Shown in pieces: positions 26,693 to 36,895 of a stretch of 64,000 nt of DNA. The position numbers and the translations under genes were made by a program. The notes under the pieces are model-generated. The model was not told the origin of the DNA. It saw only the letters and a list, made by a program, of their open reading frames with translations, and made no database searches. Positions within the stretch are counted from its first letter, which is position 1. Each line of letters opens with the position of its first letter. The stretch lies in contig NZ_DHOS01000002.1 of assembly GCF_002410825.1 (NCBI RefSeq), forward strand, positions 124,001-188,000, in the 5' to 3' direction. Origin of the DNA: Proteiniphilum sp. UBA5384 (lineage in GTDB: Bacteria; Bacteroidota; Bacteroidia; Bacteroidales; Dysgonomonadaceae).

Positions 26693-28129
26693 TTATTCCG
26701 CTCCTCCTCCCAATGCACGGTATAAATTGACAGAATATTGCAATTGCTCGAGTTTATCAGTTACCTCTCCAAGTTGTGCGGAGAGGAAGTTTTGTTCTGC
26801 CGTGAGCACTTCGGTGTAGTTGGCTTCGCCTGCAATCAATAGCTCTTTCGTATACTCCACAGCGTTTTGTGATGAGTTTACTTGTTCCTGACGGACGCTA
26901 TTTTTCTTGACCGATGATTCATAAGAATACAAGATATCCGAAACTTCTTGCCCTGCTCTTAACAGGGTATTTCTGAAAGTGATAAGGGCTGCTTCCTGTT
27001 GTGCCTTGGCTATTTTCAGGTTTCCTTTCAACTGTCCCCGGTTGAAGATGGGTTGGGTTATGCCTCCGATCACATTGGCCAATAAGTTTTCACTGTTGAA
27101 AAAGTGGGAGAAACCTGAGGATGCGAAGCCTATCATCGAGCCGGCATTCAATGTGACAGAGGGGTAAAAACTGGCTTGTGCCGCATTTGTCAATTCAAAT
27201 GCAGAACGGAAGTCGAGCTCCGCCTGGATTACATCGGGTCGTCTTGCTAACAATTGGGCAGGAATGCCTGTCGTTAGTTTTGCCGGAACTGTTTGGGCTT
27301 CGAATGCAGAGCGTTCTATTGTCCCGGGTTCACGACCGAGCATCACCGAGATGCTGTTTTCCAACTGGTGGATGGCACTTTCCAAATCGTAGATACCCAA
27401 TTTTGTCCTTAACATGAGTGCCCGGCTCTGTTCCACGGCTGCCTCATTCACGTTTTGCATCCCTGCTTCTTTCAGGGCCATCATCGTTTCCACATTTTCG
27501 TCCAATAAGCCGACTGTTTCTGTAGTGATACGTAGTTGTTCGTCGAGTGCCAGCAGCGAATAGTAAGAGGTGGCGATATTGGCGATGAGCGAACTCTGAA
27601 TGAGATTTCTATAAGAATGGCTTTGCAGGAATAAGGCATACTTCGACCTTGACTGTCGATTCAGTTTTCCCCATATATCCAGTTCCCACGATGCGGCAAT
27701 CCCCAATGAAACGTTTTGTGAATTGTAACCAAGAGTCTTATCGGCATTACTCGTTGTGGTGTTGGTAACTTGCCCTGTAAGCGCTACGGTGGGGAAATAG
27801 GATGCACGTGCCATATTTAAACTTGCCTCCGCCTGACGGATAGTGGTTACGGCCACCTGTAGGTCGGCATTGTGTTCCAGGGCTTCTTCGATCAATCCTA
27901 CCAGGTATGTGTCGGTGAAATACTCCCGCCAGGGGATGTCGGCAATGGTAGTTGTATCTCCGGAATAACTATCACTATGGTTATTCCGGTATAGGTTCGA
28001 CGTATCTATTTCAGGTGTTTGATAGCGGTTCATCACCTGACAGGAGGATAATCCCAGGAACAGGAGAACAATCCCCGTGAAAATGGCCGGCACGAAAATA
28101 GCAGGTATTCTATTTTTATTCTTGTTCAT
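26693..28129 (-). CDS. RND efflux outer-membrane lipoprotein, OprM/NodT family
   Basis: A 478-residue protein with lipobox GLSSC (Cys30). The two repeats of the outer-membrane efflux protein fold are visible: ADLQVAVTTIRQAEASLNMARASYFPTV and, near the middle, RRPDVIQAELDFRSAFELTNAAQASFYPSVTL. It forms the trimeric exit duct of a tripartite pump. Its start overlaps the RND pump gene by 14 bp. This is the last gene of a three-gene minus-strand operon. Confidence 0.93.
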   Translation of the reverse strand: MNKNKNRIPAIFVPAIFTGIVLLFLGLSSCQVMNRYQTPEIDTSNLYRNNHSDSYSGDTTTIADIPWREYFTDTYLVGLIEEALEHNADLQVAVTTIRQAEASLNMARASYFPTVALTGQVTNTTTSNADKTLGYNSQNVSLGIAASWELDIWGKLNRQSRSKYALFLQSHSYRNLIQSSLIANIATSYYSLLALDEQLRITTETVGLLDENVETMMALKEAGMQNVNEAAVEQSRALMLRTKLGIYDLESAIHQLENSISVMLGREPGTIERSAFEAQTVPAKLTTGIPAQLLARRPDVIQAELDFRSAFELTNAAQASFYPSVTLNAGSMIGFASSGFSHFFNSENLLANVIGGITQPIFNRGQLKGNLKIAKAQQEAALITFRNTLLRAGQEVSDILYSYESSVKKNSVRQEQVNSSQNAVEYTKELLIAGEANYTEVLTAEQNFLSAQLGEVTDKLEQLQYSVNLYRALGGGAE

Positions 28130-31100
28130 CGCTTGGTTGGTTTATAGCGTCATCACTTATGTTCACGAGCCCCGATTTTACGAATTTATCATGCATCGTC
28201 TGGAAGATGATATACAATGAAGGAATGACCAATACGCCCAGTATGGTTCCGATCAGCATACCGCCAATGGCACTGATACCAATGGAACGGTTTCCTACCG
28301 AGCCTGCACCCGTGGCGAAAAACAGCGGTGTCAACCCGGCGATGAAAGCAAACGACGTCATCAGGATAGGACGCAGACGGGCCACCGCTCCTTTTACGGC
28401 TGCCTCCACGATATGCATTCCCTGCCTTCGTCGCTGGATGGCGAATTCCACAATGAGGATGGCATTCTTGGCCAGCAAGCCGATGAGCATGATCAGGGAA
28501 ATCTGCACGTATATGTTATTGGTGATACCTTGGTGTACCCCGAATATTTTTAGAAAGATGAATACCCCTGCCAGACCGACCGGCAGCGAGAGAATTACCG
28601 CAAGCGGTATAATATAACTCTCATAAAGGGCACAAAGGAGAAGATATACGAATATCAGGCAGAGCATAAAGATAAGCAATGTTTGATTGCCGCTATGGAC
28701 TTCCTCTCGCGTCATCCCCGTATATTCGAAGCCGTATCCCACCGGAAGCTCGTCCGCTCCCATCCGGTCGGTCAGCGCTATCACGTCTCCCGTGCTGTAT
28801 CCCGCACTGGCATTGGGGATAACGGTGACGTCCATCGACGTGTACATATTGTACCGGGTGTAGGATTGCGGTCCTGAAAAGTCGGTGATCGTCAGGTATT
28901 CGGTGATGGGTGACATTTCGCCCGATGCTGTTTTCACAAAAAGAGCCTCCAGGTCATCCATATTCTTGCGAAATTCAGGAGAGGCCTGCACGATAACACG
29001 ATAGGGTTTCCCGTATAATGTGAAGTTAGAGGTATACATACTGCCGATATACATTTGCAAGGTGGCCAGGATGTCATTGAGTTGCAATCCCGATTCTTTT
29101 ACCTTTGCAATATCCACTTCTATCTGTTTTTGAGGAAAGTTGGGATTGAAAGTGGTATAGGCGGTCAGTACCTGGTCCGTGGCCTGCAGCTTGCCCAGGA
29201 AATCCTGTGTGACATCGAAGAAATCGTAGATATTTCCCCCTGTCCTGTCCTGCATCTTCAGCTCCACGCCGCTGCTCAACCCAAAACCTCTCAAGGTGGG
29301 GGCGCTGAACACCGTAAACGAGGCACCAACTATAGAACTTGTTTTTTCAGTCAGAACGGTCACAATATCGGCTGCGGTTCTCTTGCGTTCTTTCCAGGGT
29401 TTCAGTTTGACCATCAATGTGCCATAAGGGCTACCCAGACCACTGATAAAATTGACCCCTGTGATATTGGAGATATGGGCCACCTCCGGTATCTCTTGGG
29501 TGATCGCGTATGCTTTCTGCACTATCGAGTCAGTCCTTTCGAGGGATGATCCGGGCGGCAAGGTAATCATGCAAAGTACGGAGCCACTATCTTCCTGTGG
29601 TACGAATCCGGTAGGCGTGGTTTTCATCAGGAAGAACAATACCAGGGAGAATACCGCGATGATTGTCACAGTGATCCAGCGGTGATTTTTCTTTCCCAGG
29701 AAACGTAATGTTTTCTCATATTGATCGGTCAGCTTCTGGAACCATTTGTTGAACCAAGCGGTAAAGCGTTTGAATATGTTCTTCTTTTTCCCGGCTTCCT
29801 CCGTATGCGGTGAAGTGAGCAATAAAGCGCTCAACGAAGGGCTTAATGTGAGCGCGTTGATGGCCGAAATAAAAATGGCTACTGCCAGCGTCAACCCGAA
29901 TTGTTTGTAAAAAACACCACTCGTCCCGCCGATAAAACTGACCGGAATAAATACCGATGCCATTACCAGCGTGATGGAGATGATGGCGGGCGCAATCTCC
30001 TTCAATGTTATCAGCGTCGCTTCCTTTGCATTCTTTACCCCTTTTTCCAACTGTGCATGGACTGCTTCCACCACCACAATGGCATCGTCCACCACAATAC
30101 CTATGGCAAGGATAAGGGCGAACAGCGTCAGTAGGTTGATAGAAAATCCCATCACCTGTAACACGAAGAAAGTACCTATAATGGCTACCGGCACAGCAAT
30201 GGCGGGGATCAGGGTAGAGCGGAAACTTTGCAAAAAGATAAAAACTACCAGAAACACCAGTATGAATGCCTCAAAAAGAGTGGAGACCACTTTCTCGATG
30301 GAAGCATCTAAAAATTCGCTGGCATCCGATACATAAATGTATTGAAAGCCCGGTGGAAACGATTGTGAAGCCTCATCAAGTGTCGATTTTATGTTGGTGA
30401 TCAGTTCGGTAGCATTGGATCCGGCAATCTGGCTTACCTGCATCACCACCGAAGGGAGGCCGTCAGTAGCAGACTGTACCGCATAGAATAAGGCGCCCAG
30501 TTCTACATCTGCCACATCCCCCAACCGGAGTATATGTCCGTCTTGGGAACGGATGATGATATTTTTGAATTCTTCCACCGATTTCAATCTTCCCGTATAT
30601 TGCAGGGAATATTCAAATGTCTGGTCGCTGTTTTGCCCGATGGTACCCGGGGCTGCTTCCACGTTCTGGTCGTTTAATGCTGCCTGCACTTCCGCCGGGG
30701 TCAGATTATAGGATGCCATTAGATTAGGATTCAGCCAGATACGCATTGAATATGTCTTTGCTCCCATTACGCTGGCATCTCCCACACCCATCACACGTTT
30801 TATTTGGGGAAGCACGTTGATGTCGGTATAATTCTGGATAAACGCCTGGTCATGATCCGGGTTGGTAGATGAAAAAGAAATTGTCAATACGTTGTCACTC
30901 TGTTGTTTCACAACATTCACTCCGGAACGGGTAACCTCTGCGGGAAGGAGAGACGTTGCCTGGCTTACCCTATTTTGTACCATCACGGCCGCAATATCTT
31001 GGTCGACTCCCGGTTCAAAATACACGGTAATACTTCCCGAGCCGGAGTTTGAAGAGGTGGAAGTCATGTAGGTCATGCCTTCCACTCCGTTGATCTGTTC

Positions 31101-31298
31101 CTCCAGGGGTATGATCACACTGTTCATCACCACTTCTGCACTCGCCCCACTGTAATTGGTCGATACACGTATGGTGGGAGGTGAAATGTTGGGATATTGC
31201 TCCACGGGGAGCGTGACCAGACCTATGATACCCAGCACTACTATAAGGATGGAAATAACGGTGGCAAGCACCGGTCTTTCTACAAATATCTTTAACAT
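28116..31298 (-). CDS. RND multidrug efflux transporter, AcrB/HAE1 family
   Basis: A 1060-residue inner-membrane pump with the full HAE1 layout: TM1 (ERPVLATVISILIVVLG), a large periplasmic loop, TM2-6, a second loop and TM8-12. The proton-relay pair is present in TM4 (GIVVDDAIVVVEAVHAQLEKG). GFVPQEDSG and NAILIVEFA are also family landmarks. It exports hydrophobic compounds using the proton gradient together with the adaptor (31300-32448) and the outer-membrane channel (26693-28129). One base separates it from the adaptor gene. Confidence 0.96.
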   Translation of the reverse strand: MLKIFVERPVLATVISILIVVLGIIGLVTLPVEQYPNISPPTIRVSTNYSGASAEVVMNSVIIPLEEQINGVEGMTYMTSTSSNSGSGSITVYFEPGVDQDIAAVMVQNRVSQATSLLPAEVTRSGVNVVKQQSDNVLTISFSSTNPDHDQAFIQNYTDINVLPQIKRVMGVGDASVMGAKTYSMRIWLNPNLMASYNLTPAEVQAALNDQNVEAAPGTIGQNSDQTFEYSLQYTGRLKSVEEFKNIIIRSQDGHILRLGDVADVELGALFYAVQSATDGLPSVVMQVSQIAGSNATELITNIKSTLDEASQSFPPGFQYIYVSDASEFLDASIEKVVSTLFEAFILVFLVVFIFLQSFRSTLIPAIAVPVAIIGTFFVLQVMGFSINLLTLFALILAIGIVVDDAIVVVEAVHAQLEKGVKNAKEATLITLKEIAPAIISITLVMASVFIPVSFIGGTSGVFYKQFGLTLAVAIFISAINALTLSPSLSALLLTSPHTEEAGKKKNIFKRFTAWFNKWFQKLTDQYEKTLRFLGKKNHRWITVTIIAVFSLVLFFLMKTTPTGFVPQEDSGSVLCMITLPPGSSLERTDSIVQKAYAITQEIPEVAHISNITGVNFISGLGSPYGTLMVKLKPWKERKRTAADIVTVLTEKTSSIVGASFTVFSAPTLRGFGLSSGVELKMQDRTGGNIYDFFDVTQDFLGKLQATDQVLTAYTTFNPNFPQKQIEVDIAKVKESGLQLNDILATLQMYIGSMYTSNFTLYGKPYRVIVQASPEFRKNMDDLEALFVKTASGEMSPITEYLTITDFSGPQSYTRYNMYTSMDVTVIPNASAGYSTGDVIALTDRMGADELPVGYGFEYTGMTREEVHSGNQTLLIFMLCLIFVYLLLCALYESYIIPLAVILSLPVGLAGVFIFLKIFGVHQGITNNIYVQISLIMLIGLLAKNAILIVEFAIQRRRQGMHIVEAAVKGAVARLRPILMTSFAFIAGLTPLFFATGAGSVGNRSIGISAIGGMLIGTILGVLVIPSLYIIFQTMHDKFVKSGLVNISDDAINQPSDEQE

Positions 31299-31299
31299 A

Positions 31300-32448
31300 T
31301 TATTGTTGTTCCGTTTTTATTTTTCTTGCATTACCCAAGGTGGCAATACCATCTACCACAATCCTGTCTCCTTCGGACAAGCCGGAGGTCACTGCATAAT
31401 GCTTTCCATCAGGTAAAGGAAGCACTGATATCATTGTTTGCACGGTTGAGTCGTTTTCATTGGCCACATCTTTTACCACCTTATATAACACTACTTTATC
31501 CTGTTGTGTAAAAGTGGCTTTTTGGGGTATGACAAAAACGTCGTTCAATTCCCTGGGGATAGCTATCCTGGCGCTGGCTCCACTTCTGAGTATGCCATTT
31601 TTATTAGGGAAATTTGCACGAAGGCTTATTGCGCCTGTTTGGGAATTTACAATACCGGAGATTGCGGTTATTTTTCCTTTTTCGGGATAGGTGGTTCCAT
31701 TTGCAAGAAGGAGGGATACCTCGGGAATATTGTTTATTTTTTCGGTCTGTGTATTTCCTTCGAGTGTTTCTAATAGTGATGCTAACGCCCTTTCATTCAG
31801 TGAGAAATAAGCATATGTCGTCTGGGTCTTCGAGATAGTGGTCAGCGTGGTAGCGTTGGTTACCATATTTCCGCTGCGGTAGGGTATGGACCCGACAATA
31901 CCGTCGATGGGGCTGGTGACAGTGGTCCATCCCGAAGTGGCCTGTGCGGCTCTTAATGCCACTTGGGCTTCTTCGTGTGCCGCCTGTGCTGCGGTATAAG
32001 CATTCTCATAGGTTTGAAGCTGTACCCCGCTCACAATATTTTTTTCGGCGAGGGGGCGTATGCGCTCCACATTCAACCGGGCTGTGTTGAGGTTGGAATT
32101 TGCCCTCTCCAACGCTGATTTTGCCGAAGCGAGATCCTGTTCAGACATGGGAGAGTTAATAGAGAACAGTGGTTGTCCCTTTTTCACCATAGCACCCTCT
32201 TCGATATAGACCTTGTCTATATATCCGTTTACCCGCGGTTTAATTTCTGCGTCTTCTTCTCCTCTCAATGTGACGGGAAATACCGACTCCAGGATGGCAG
32301 TTTGCTTTGTAAGCTCTTGTACAGGATAAACTCGTGCCGCTAACGCGTTCGCGTTATTCTTCGATTTTTTTCCACAGGCGGTTATGGATAACGTCATCAA
32401 AAGTACCGCCGAAAAAAAACAGGCGTAATTCTTTATTGTATGATTCAT
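31300..32448 (-). CDS. RND efflux periplasmic adaptor (membrane fusion) lipoprotein
   Basis: A protein of about 382 residues with lipoprotein signal LSITAC (Cys25). It contains the biotinyl-lipoyl-like halves (GYIDKVYIEEGAMVKKGQPLF and VTSPIDGIVGSI), a coiled-coil hairpin between them and a C-terminal beta-barrel. The ATG at 32448 is chosen because it directly precedes the signal peptide; an in-frame TTG at 32526 would add 26 residues that do not fit an export signal. First gene of the pump operon. No TetR-type regulator lies beside it. Confidence 0.93.
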   Translation of the reverse strand: MNHTIKNYACFFSAVLLMTLSITACGKKSKNNANALAARVYPVQELTKQTAILESVFPVTLRGEEDAEIKPRVNGYIDKVYIEEGAMVKKGQPLFSINSPMSEQDLASAKSALERANSNLNTARLNVERIRPLAEKNIVSGVQLQTYENAYTAAQAAHEEAQVALRAAQATSGWTTVTSPIDGIVGSIPYRSGNMVTNATTLTTISKTQTTYAYFSLNERALASLLETLEGNTQTEKINNIPEVSLLLANGTTYPEKGKITAISGIVNSQTGAISLRANFPNKNGILRSGASARIAIPRELNDVFVIPQKATFTQQDKVVLYKVVKDVANENDSTVQTMISVLPLPDGKHYAVTSGLSEGDRIVVDGIATLGNARKIKTEQQ

Positions 32449-32632
32449 AAATAATATTGACGATTTCACATCGTATGAAGTAATAAAATAATCCAAATTA
32501 AAAAAGGAGTAAATAGATGGACTCAATAACCTCTCCTTTCATCCAGTCTATTCCAGCAGCACAAAATTAAATATAATCCCCCAATTTTGCAAAAAAAATA
32601 GACGAACAGTCAATAATGACCGATGAACTTTG

Positions 32633-33748
32633 TTATGCTAAAAATTCTGCTGCCCGTGAAAAAACGGTGGTAAATGCATTATTCAACGATGTAATATCCG
32701 TTGAATTATGAGGAAATGGATTTTCGTGTGTATAAGGAAATGAAAAATCAAGCAATTGAATAGTGGATTGTGCATTTTTCTCTCCCAATGCTTCTAATAC
32801 ACCGTGATACGGGATTACTGTGTCTTTTGTCAGTGCTATTCCTCTGATTTTTCCTTTTAAGCGGGAAAAAATGTTTTCACGCTCGGCGCGGAACCGTTCC
32901 GGCGTGATCATTTGTAAGAAAGCATTAAAAGCATTATCATGTTCCCATACCGGGGTATCTTCATTACCGAAATGATAGATATAATACTGTTGCATGGTTT
33001 CGAAAGCAGGCTTGTCCATGATACTTCGGGAAATGCCGGACATGGATCGGAAGATGCTTCCACCACAAAACATGAAGAGCCGGGAATCACCATAAAGTCC
33101 CTTTTGATTGGCCATAAGGGCTATCTGTGAAAGGAAGGCTCCGATGGAATAGGCGAAAATATCGATTTTTGTGTCCTCTTTGAAAAAGGGATGATAGCCG
33201 GCTTTTAACTCTTCGAATAATACGGTTAAATCGGCCCAGGTCTGTCTTCCCGACAGGTAGAACCGTTCCGGGTTTTGACTGATGCGGTCACTCAATGCCA
33301 CGTTTGCATAGCTGATGGTACGCTCATCGGTATATTTCTCTTTACGGAAGTTCAGCAGGTTAATCAGACTGCGGGGATTCGACCATGTCATTGGCGCCCT
33401 GTTTATGTGGAAAGCAATCGGAAAAAGAATGACCGGTTTGCCGGTATTATAACACAAAAACTCTGCCCAGGTGAGATATTTGCTCCAATTTCGTTCATTT
33501 AATCCATGAAGAAGCAAGATGGCTTCTGCATGTCTGGATTTACCCGAGGGAAAAAATACCGGATATTCAAATGAAAAGTTTTCTGTGATATTACTGTCTT
33601 TCTGTAGTAGCGTACCTCCTTTTTCGTTGACTGAATGACTGTTGAAACGGAAAAAACGAATATCGATATTTGTTTCGTCCAAATGACTGTCTACTCCTTG
33701 GGCGAAGCTGCAGTTCAGTGCAATATATCGTTCATTATAACTCTTCAT
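32633..33748 (-). CDS. Alpha/beta-hydrolase-like protein of unknown function (DUF6051-like)
   Basis: A protein of about 371 residues. Residues from AEAILLLHGLNERNWSKYLTWAEFL form the first strand and oxyanion region of an alpha/beta hydrolase, and IFAYSIGAFLSQIAL carries a nucleophile elbow (YSIGA) with a catalytic Ser. No signal peptide is visible. The ATG at 33748 is chosen; the open frame extends 57 codons upstream but that part would run back into the promoter of the divergent LytTR gene. It resembles a Bacteroidetes-specific family I recall as DUF6051; substrate unknown. Confidence 0.7.
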   Translation of the reverse strand: MKSYNERYIALNCSFAQGVDSHLDETNIDIRFFRFNSHSVNEKGGTLLQKDSNITENFSFEYPVFFPSGKSRHAEAILLLHGLNERNWSKYLTWAEFLCYNTGKPVILFPIAFHINRAPMTWSNPRSLINLLNFRKEKYTDERTISYANVALSDRISQNPERFYLSGRQTWADLTVLFEELKAGYHPFFKEDTKIDIFAYSIGAFLSQIALMANQKGLYGDSRLFMFCGGSIFRSMSGISRSIMDKPAFETMQQYYIYHFGNEDTPVWEHDNAFNAFLQMITPERFRAERENIFSRLKGKIRGIALTKDTVIPYHGVLEALGEKNAQSTIQLLDFSFPYTHENPFPHNSTDITSLNNAFTTVFSRAAEFLA

Positions 33749-33903
33749 AACCGGATATTTTATGACTTTTCGTGCAAAAAAACAGGCTTTTCGTGTCGTG
33801 TGCAAATCAAAGGGAAAAATGCGATTAAAATGGGATAGAATCCCATATGTGGGGTAAAATTGAGTATGGAGGGGTGAAAATTGGGGCGCAAATTTCTGAT
33901 TAT

Positions 33904-33935
33904 TTTGGTAAATCTTCAATAAAAATTTACTTTTG
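33904..33935 (+). promoter_or_regulatory. Bacteroidetes-type promoter of the LytTR gene
   Basis: TTTG at 33904-33907 and TACTTTTG at 33928-33935, 20 bp apart, fit the -33/-7 consensus. Predicted start near 33942, about 22 nt before the ATG at 33964. Confidence 0.65.
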
Positions 33936-33963
33936 TACCGGATGAACTATAATTCATTCTACG

Positions 33964-34818
33964 ATGGACAACAAAATTCCGGCATATTTATATGAGAAGC
34001 GAAACAGCGTAAAGACGATTCTTTTTACGGCGTTGTTTGCGTTGTTGTTTATCAATCTCTTTCAACCCTTCGGTTCCCGTGACTGGTATCCCGGCGTATC
34101 CGATATCAAGTATTTTGCTTTTTCGAGCCTGATCATCCTGACCGGTATGTTGGTGGTGGTAATCAGCCGGATGATTTTGACGACATACTCAAAGAAAAGG
34201 GATGTGTTGTATTGGCAATACGCAGTATGGATATTATGCGAAGTAGTAGCCATGGCTATTTTTTATACCTTATTCGCAAAGTTCTTTCCCAAAGATGGGA
34301 TCGAAAGGGATATATCGGAGATTTTTCGCCAAAGCCTTATTAATACAGCATTGGTATTGCTTTTGCCATATGCCATCACTTGGCTCTATTTCTCATGGAA
34401 AGAGAAGAGTGCACTGCTGGAGGAAATCGAACAGGAGAAATCCGGGGAGTCCCGCGCAAAAACGTTGATTGCGTTCCCCGATGAAAAAGGCGACCTGAAA
34501 ATCTCCATCATGATGGAAAATTTACTTTATATTGAATCGGCCGATAATTATGCTACCATCTATTACCTCAATAAATCAGGATTATCGCAATTCATGCTTC
34601 GTAACTCTCTGAAATGGATGGAGGAACATCTTGTCAATGGTACACCCTTGGTGCGTTGTCACCGCTCCTATATCGTAAATATGGATAAAGTGAAGATTCT
34701 GAAGAAGATAAAAGGAGGAATTGTACTTGAACTCGATGATGAGCGTACACCCGATATTCCCGTATCAAAGACCTATTATGAGTCATTTATGCGCAAATTT
34801 TCGCATTATTCTCTTTAG
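33964..34818 (+). CDS. Membrane-bound LytTR-family transcriptional regulator
   Basis: A 284-residue protein with four transmembrane segments in the first half (about 17-35, 47-68, 85-105, 125-143). A short helical linker and a C-terminal LytTR DNA-binding domain (about 170-275) follow: ENLLYIESADNYATIYY, SLKWMEEHL, LVRCHRSYIVNMDKVK and IPVSKTYYESF. The direct tethering of LytTR to a membrane domain without a receiver domain is common in Bacteroidetes. The target genes are unknown; the closest candidates are the divergent hydrolase gene and the RND pump operon. Confidence 0.9.
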   Translation: MDNKIPAYLYEKRNSVKTILFTALFALLFINLFQPFGSRDWYPGVSDIKYFAFSSLIILTGMLVVVISRMILTTYSKKRDVLYWQYAVWILCEVVAMAIFYTLFAKFFPKDGIERDISEIFRQSLINTALVLLLPYAITWLYFSWKEKSALLEEIEQEKSGESRAKTLIAFPDEKGDLKISIMMENLLYIESADNYATIYYLNKSGLSQFMLRNSLKWMEEHLVNGTPLVRCHRSYIVNMDKVKILKKIKGGIVLELDDERTPDIPVSKTYYESFMRKFSHYSL

Positions 34819-34914
34819 ATTCAAGAGCCAAGAATCAAGACTTTGAAAGCTCATCTCTTTTCCGCCGTATAAAAAAAGCCTTATAAAATAAGGGCTAAAT
34901 CGCTAAATTCGTAT

Positions 34915-34922
34915 TACTTTTG
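34915..34922 (+). promoter_or_regulatory. -7 box of rnpB
   Basis: TACTTTTG matches TAnnTTTG exactly and ends 7 nt before the predicted 5' end of RNase P RNA (34930). A TTTG -33 box is not evident. Confidence 0.5.
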
Positions 34923-34929
34923 TGATGGC

Positions 34930-35290
34930 AGCAGGTCGGTTTGTCGCTTCCCACCAGGTGGGAGGAGGAAAGTCCGGGCAACGCAGAGCGCCATACTTCC
35001 TAACGGGAAGCTGTCTGTGAGGGCAGATAAGCGTAACAGAAAACGACCGCCGCGGTCTTGTGCCGGGGTAAGGGTGAAAAGGTGAGGTAAGAGCTCACCG
35101 GGTGCCGCAGCAATGCGGCGTGCCGTACGCATTATGGGTTGCAAGGCCATGTATATCGGATTCGTAGGGTTGCTCGCCCGATGCCGAGGGGTAGGCCGCT
35201 AAAGGGAGGTGGTGACACTTTCCCGTAGATAAATGACAAACATCCGATTCGTCGGTTACAGAACCCGGCTTACAGACCGGCTGCTTTTTT
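34930..35290 (+). ncRNA. rnpB: RNase P RNA (bacterial class A)
   Basis: The universally conserved blocks are present: GAGGAAAGTCCGGGC near the 5' end (about 34964-34978), the internal CAGTATT-type J/P region and ACAGAACCCGGCTTA near the 3' end (35257-35272). The P1 helix closes the molecule: AGCA plus GTCGGT (34930-34940) pairs with ACCGGC plus TGCT (about 35275-35284). A run of seven Ts directly after P1 acts as the terminator. The length of about 355 nt is normal for Bacteroidetes. It encodes the ribozyme that matures tRNA 5' ends. Confidence 0.95.
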
Positions 35291-35311
35291 TGGATAAAAT
35301 CATGGTGAAAG

Positions 35312-36865
35312 ATGGCAAAGAAGGGAAAAGGAGACGAACCTGAAGAGGAGAGACCGGGCAAACTTGAGCGGTTGAGGATCAAGGTGAAAGAGCTGATCCA
35401 TTTCCTGACGTACGAGATATGGCGACAGAATCCCGAGACGCTCTCCGGCAAAAGGAGTATCCTGTATGATGCTATAAAGACGGTAATTCTTACTGTCAGA
35501 AATGTCCAGGAACTGGATATTGCAGCCATTGCCCGCTCGCTTACATATAGAACCTTGCTCTCTATCGTTCCGCTATTGGCTATTATCTTCGCCATTGCCC
35601 GCGGCTTCGGGATCGAAAATCTCATGGAGAGCAGCATCTTCAGTTTCATGTTGGGGAACAAGCCCCAGGAAGAGGTTGTTGTGACTGCTCCCGTGTCGAC
35701 CACCGAAAGTGGGTCGACCTTCGTGGTCGAGCCGGATTCAATAGGCGCAAATTATCGGGCAGCGACATCTTCGGTCCTCTCCTCCGGGGAAGATATAGCT
35801 GCAGAAGATGCCTCGGCTGAAGAAAGGACGCGCGAGTTTCTCGACCTCCTGTTTGGTATTATCGATAATTCTCTGGAAGAAGCAAAAGGAGGAGGCGTAT
35901 TTGCCGGCATAGGTATTTTATTATTCCTCTATACCATCCTGATCCTTTTTAATGATATAGAGAATAACCTGAACAGGATATGGCAGGTGAGCAAAGGAAG
36001 GGGGATCGGACGTAAAATGACTGATTATGCTGCGATGGTATTGCTTATGCCTCTCTTCTTTATATTGGTCAACGCACTGAATATTATCAGTTATCCGCAG
36101 AATGATACGCTCAAGGTCATTTATATACTCTATCCTTTTATTCCCCGTCTGTTGGAAATTGTTCCTTTCGTGGTAATAATATTCCTGTTTACGGCGCTCT
36201 ACAAATTCTTGCCCAATACAAAGGTGAAATTTATCAATGCATTGATAGCGGGAGCAATAGCAGGTACAGCCTTTCAGTTCTTCCAGATGCTTTACCTGAG
36301 CGGACAGATGTGGATTACACGTTATAATGCCATCTACGGTACGTTTGCTGCCATTCCGTTGATGTTGTTGTGGATACAGATGTCGTGGTTTATTATGTTG
36401 ATCGGAGCGGAGATATCCTATGCGGCACAAAACGTGCGGAAGTTCTCGTTTGAGAAGGAGACTCGCAATATCAGTCGGCGGTACAGGGACTTCTTTACTT
36501 TGATGATCGCTTCCCTGATCGTGCAACGTTTTGCCGATGAGAAGACTCCTCTTACTGCTGATCAGCTTTCAGTCAGGTGCAAGGTGCCGGGACGGCTTAC
36601 CAACACCATCCTGGACCAATTGCTTGAACTGAAAATCATTTCTACTACCCCTTCCGGTATAGATGAGCGTGTGCCGGCTTTCCAGCCCGCTATGGACATC
36701 AACCTGATCACCGTAAACAGGGTGATTTCCCAGTTGGATGAGCAGGGGTCAGAAGATTTCCTGATTGATCTGGACGGGGGTTACCAGAAGCAGTGGAAGG
36801 CGTTGATGAGTACCCGTAGCGGACTTCACGGTGGAGATGGAGATATACTGCTGAAAGATCTCTGA
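35312..36865 (+). CDS. YihY/BrkB family inner-membrane protein
   Basis: A 517-residue protein. The family core is seen in ELDIAAIARSLTYRTLLSIVPLLAIIFAIARGFG, then NRIWQVSKGRGIGRKM, and GAIAGTAFQFFQMLYLSGQ...YNAIYGTFAAIPLMLLWIQMSW. There are six membrane segments. Between TM1 and TM2 (about residues 120-175) lies an acidic, Ser/Thr-rich insertion that is longer than in typical members. A C-terminal winged-helix-like region (about 410-480) follows the membrane part. Once called RNase BN, the family has no proven nuclease activity and its function is unclear. Confidence 0.9.
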   Translation: MAKKGKGDEPEEERPGKLERLRIKVKELIHFLTYEIWRQNPETLSGKRSILYDAIKTVILTVRNVQELDIAAIARSLTYRTLLSIVPLLAIIFAIARGFGIENLMESSIFSFMLGNKPQEEVVVTAPVSTTESGSTFVVEPDSIGANYRAATSSVLSSGEDIAAEDASAEERTREFLDLLFGIIDNSLEEAKGGGVFAGIGILLFLYTILILFNDIENNLNRIWQVSKGRGIGRKMTDYAAMVLLMPLFFILVNALNIISYPQNDTLKVIYILYPFIPRLLEIVPFVVIIFLFTALYKFLPNTKVKFINALIAGAIAGTAFQFFQMLYLSGQMWITRYNAIYGTFAAIPLMLLWIQMSWFIMLIGAEISYAAQNVRKFSFEKETRNISRRYRDFFTLMIASLIVQRFADEKTPLTADQLSVRCKVPGRLTNTILDQLLELKIISTTPSGIDERVPAFQPAMDINLITVNRVISQLDEQGSEDFLIDLDGGYQKQWKALMSTRSGLHGGDGDILLKDL

Positions 36866-36895
36866 ACTGCCGCATCCGGAAAAAAATAAAATGAT

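Noticed and set aside
32449..32526. Upstream TTG start for the efflux adaptor
   Set aside because: It would put 26 residues before a typical lipoprotein signal; ATG 32448 fits.
33749..33919. N-terminal extension of the alpha/beta-hydrolase-like gene
   Set aside because: The extra 57 codons run back towards the promoter of the divergent LytTR gene and look non-coding.
34877..34896. Small hairpin AGCCTTAT/ATAAGGGCT before rnpB
   Set aside because: Short imperfect stem without a T-run on the plus strand; not strong enough to call as a terminator for the LytTR gene.
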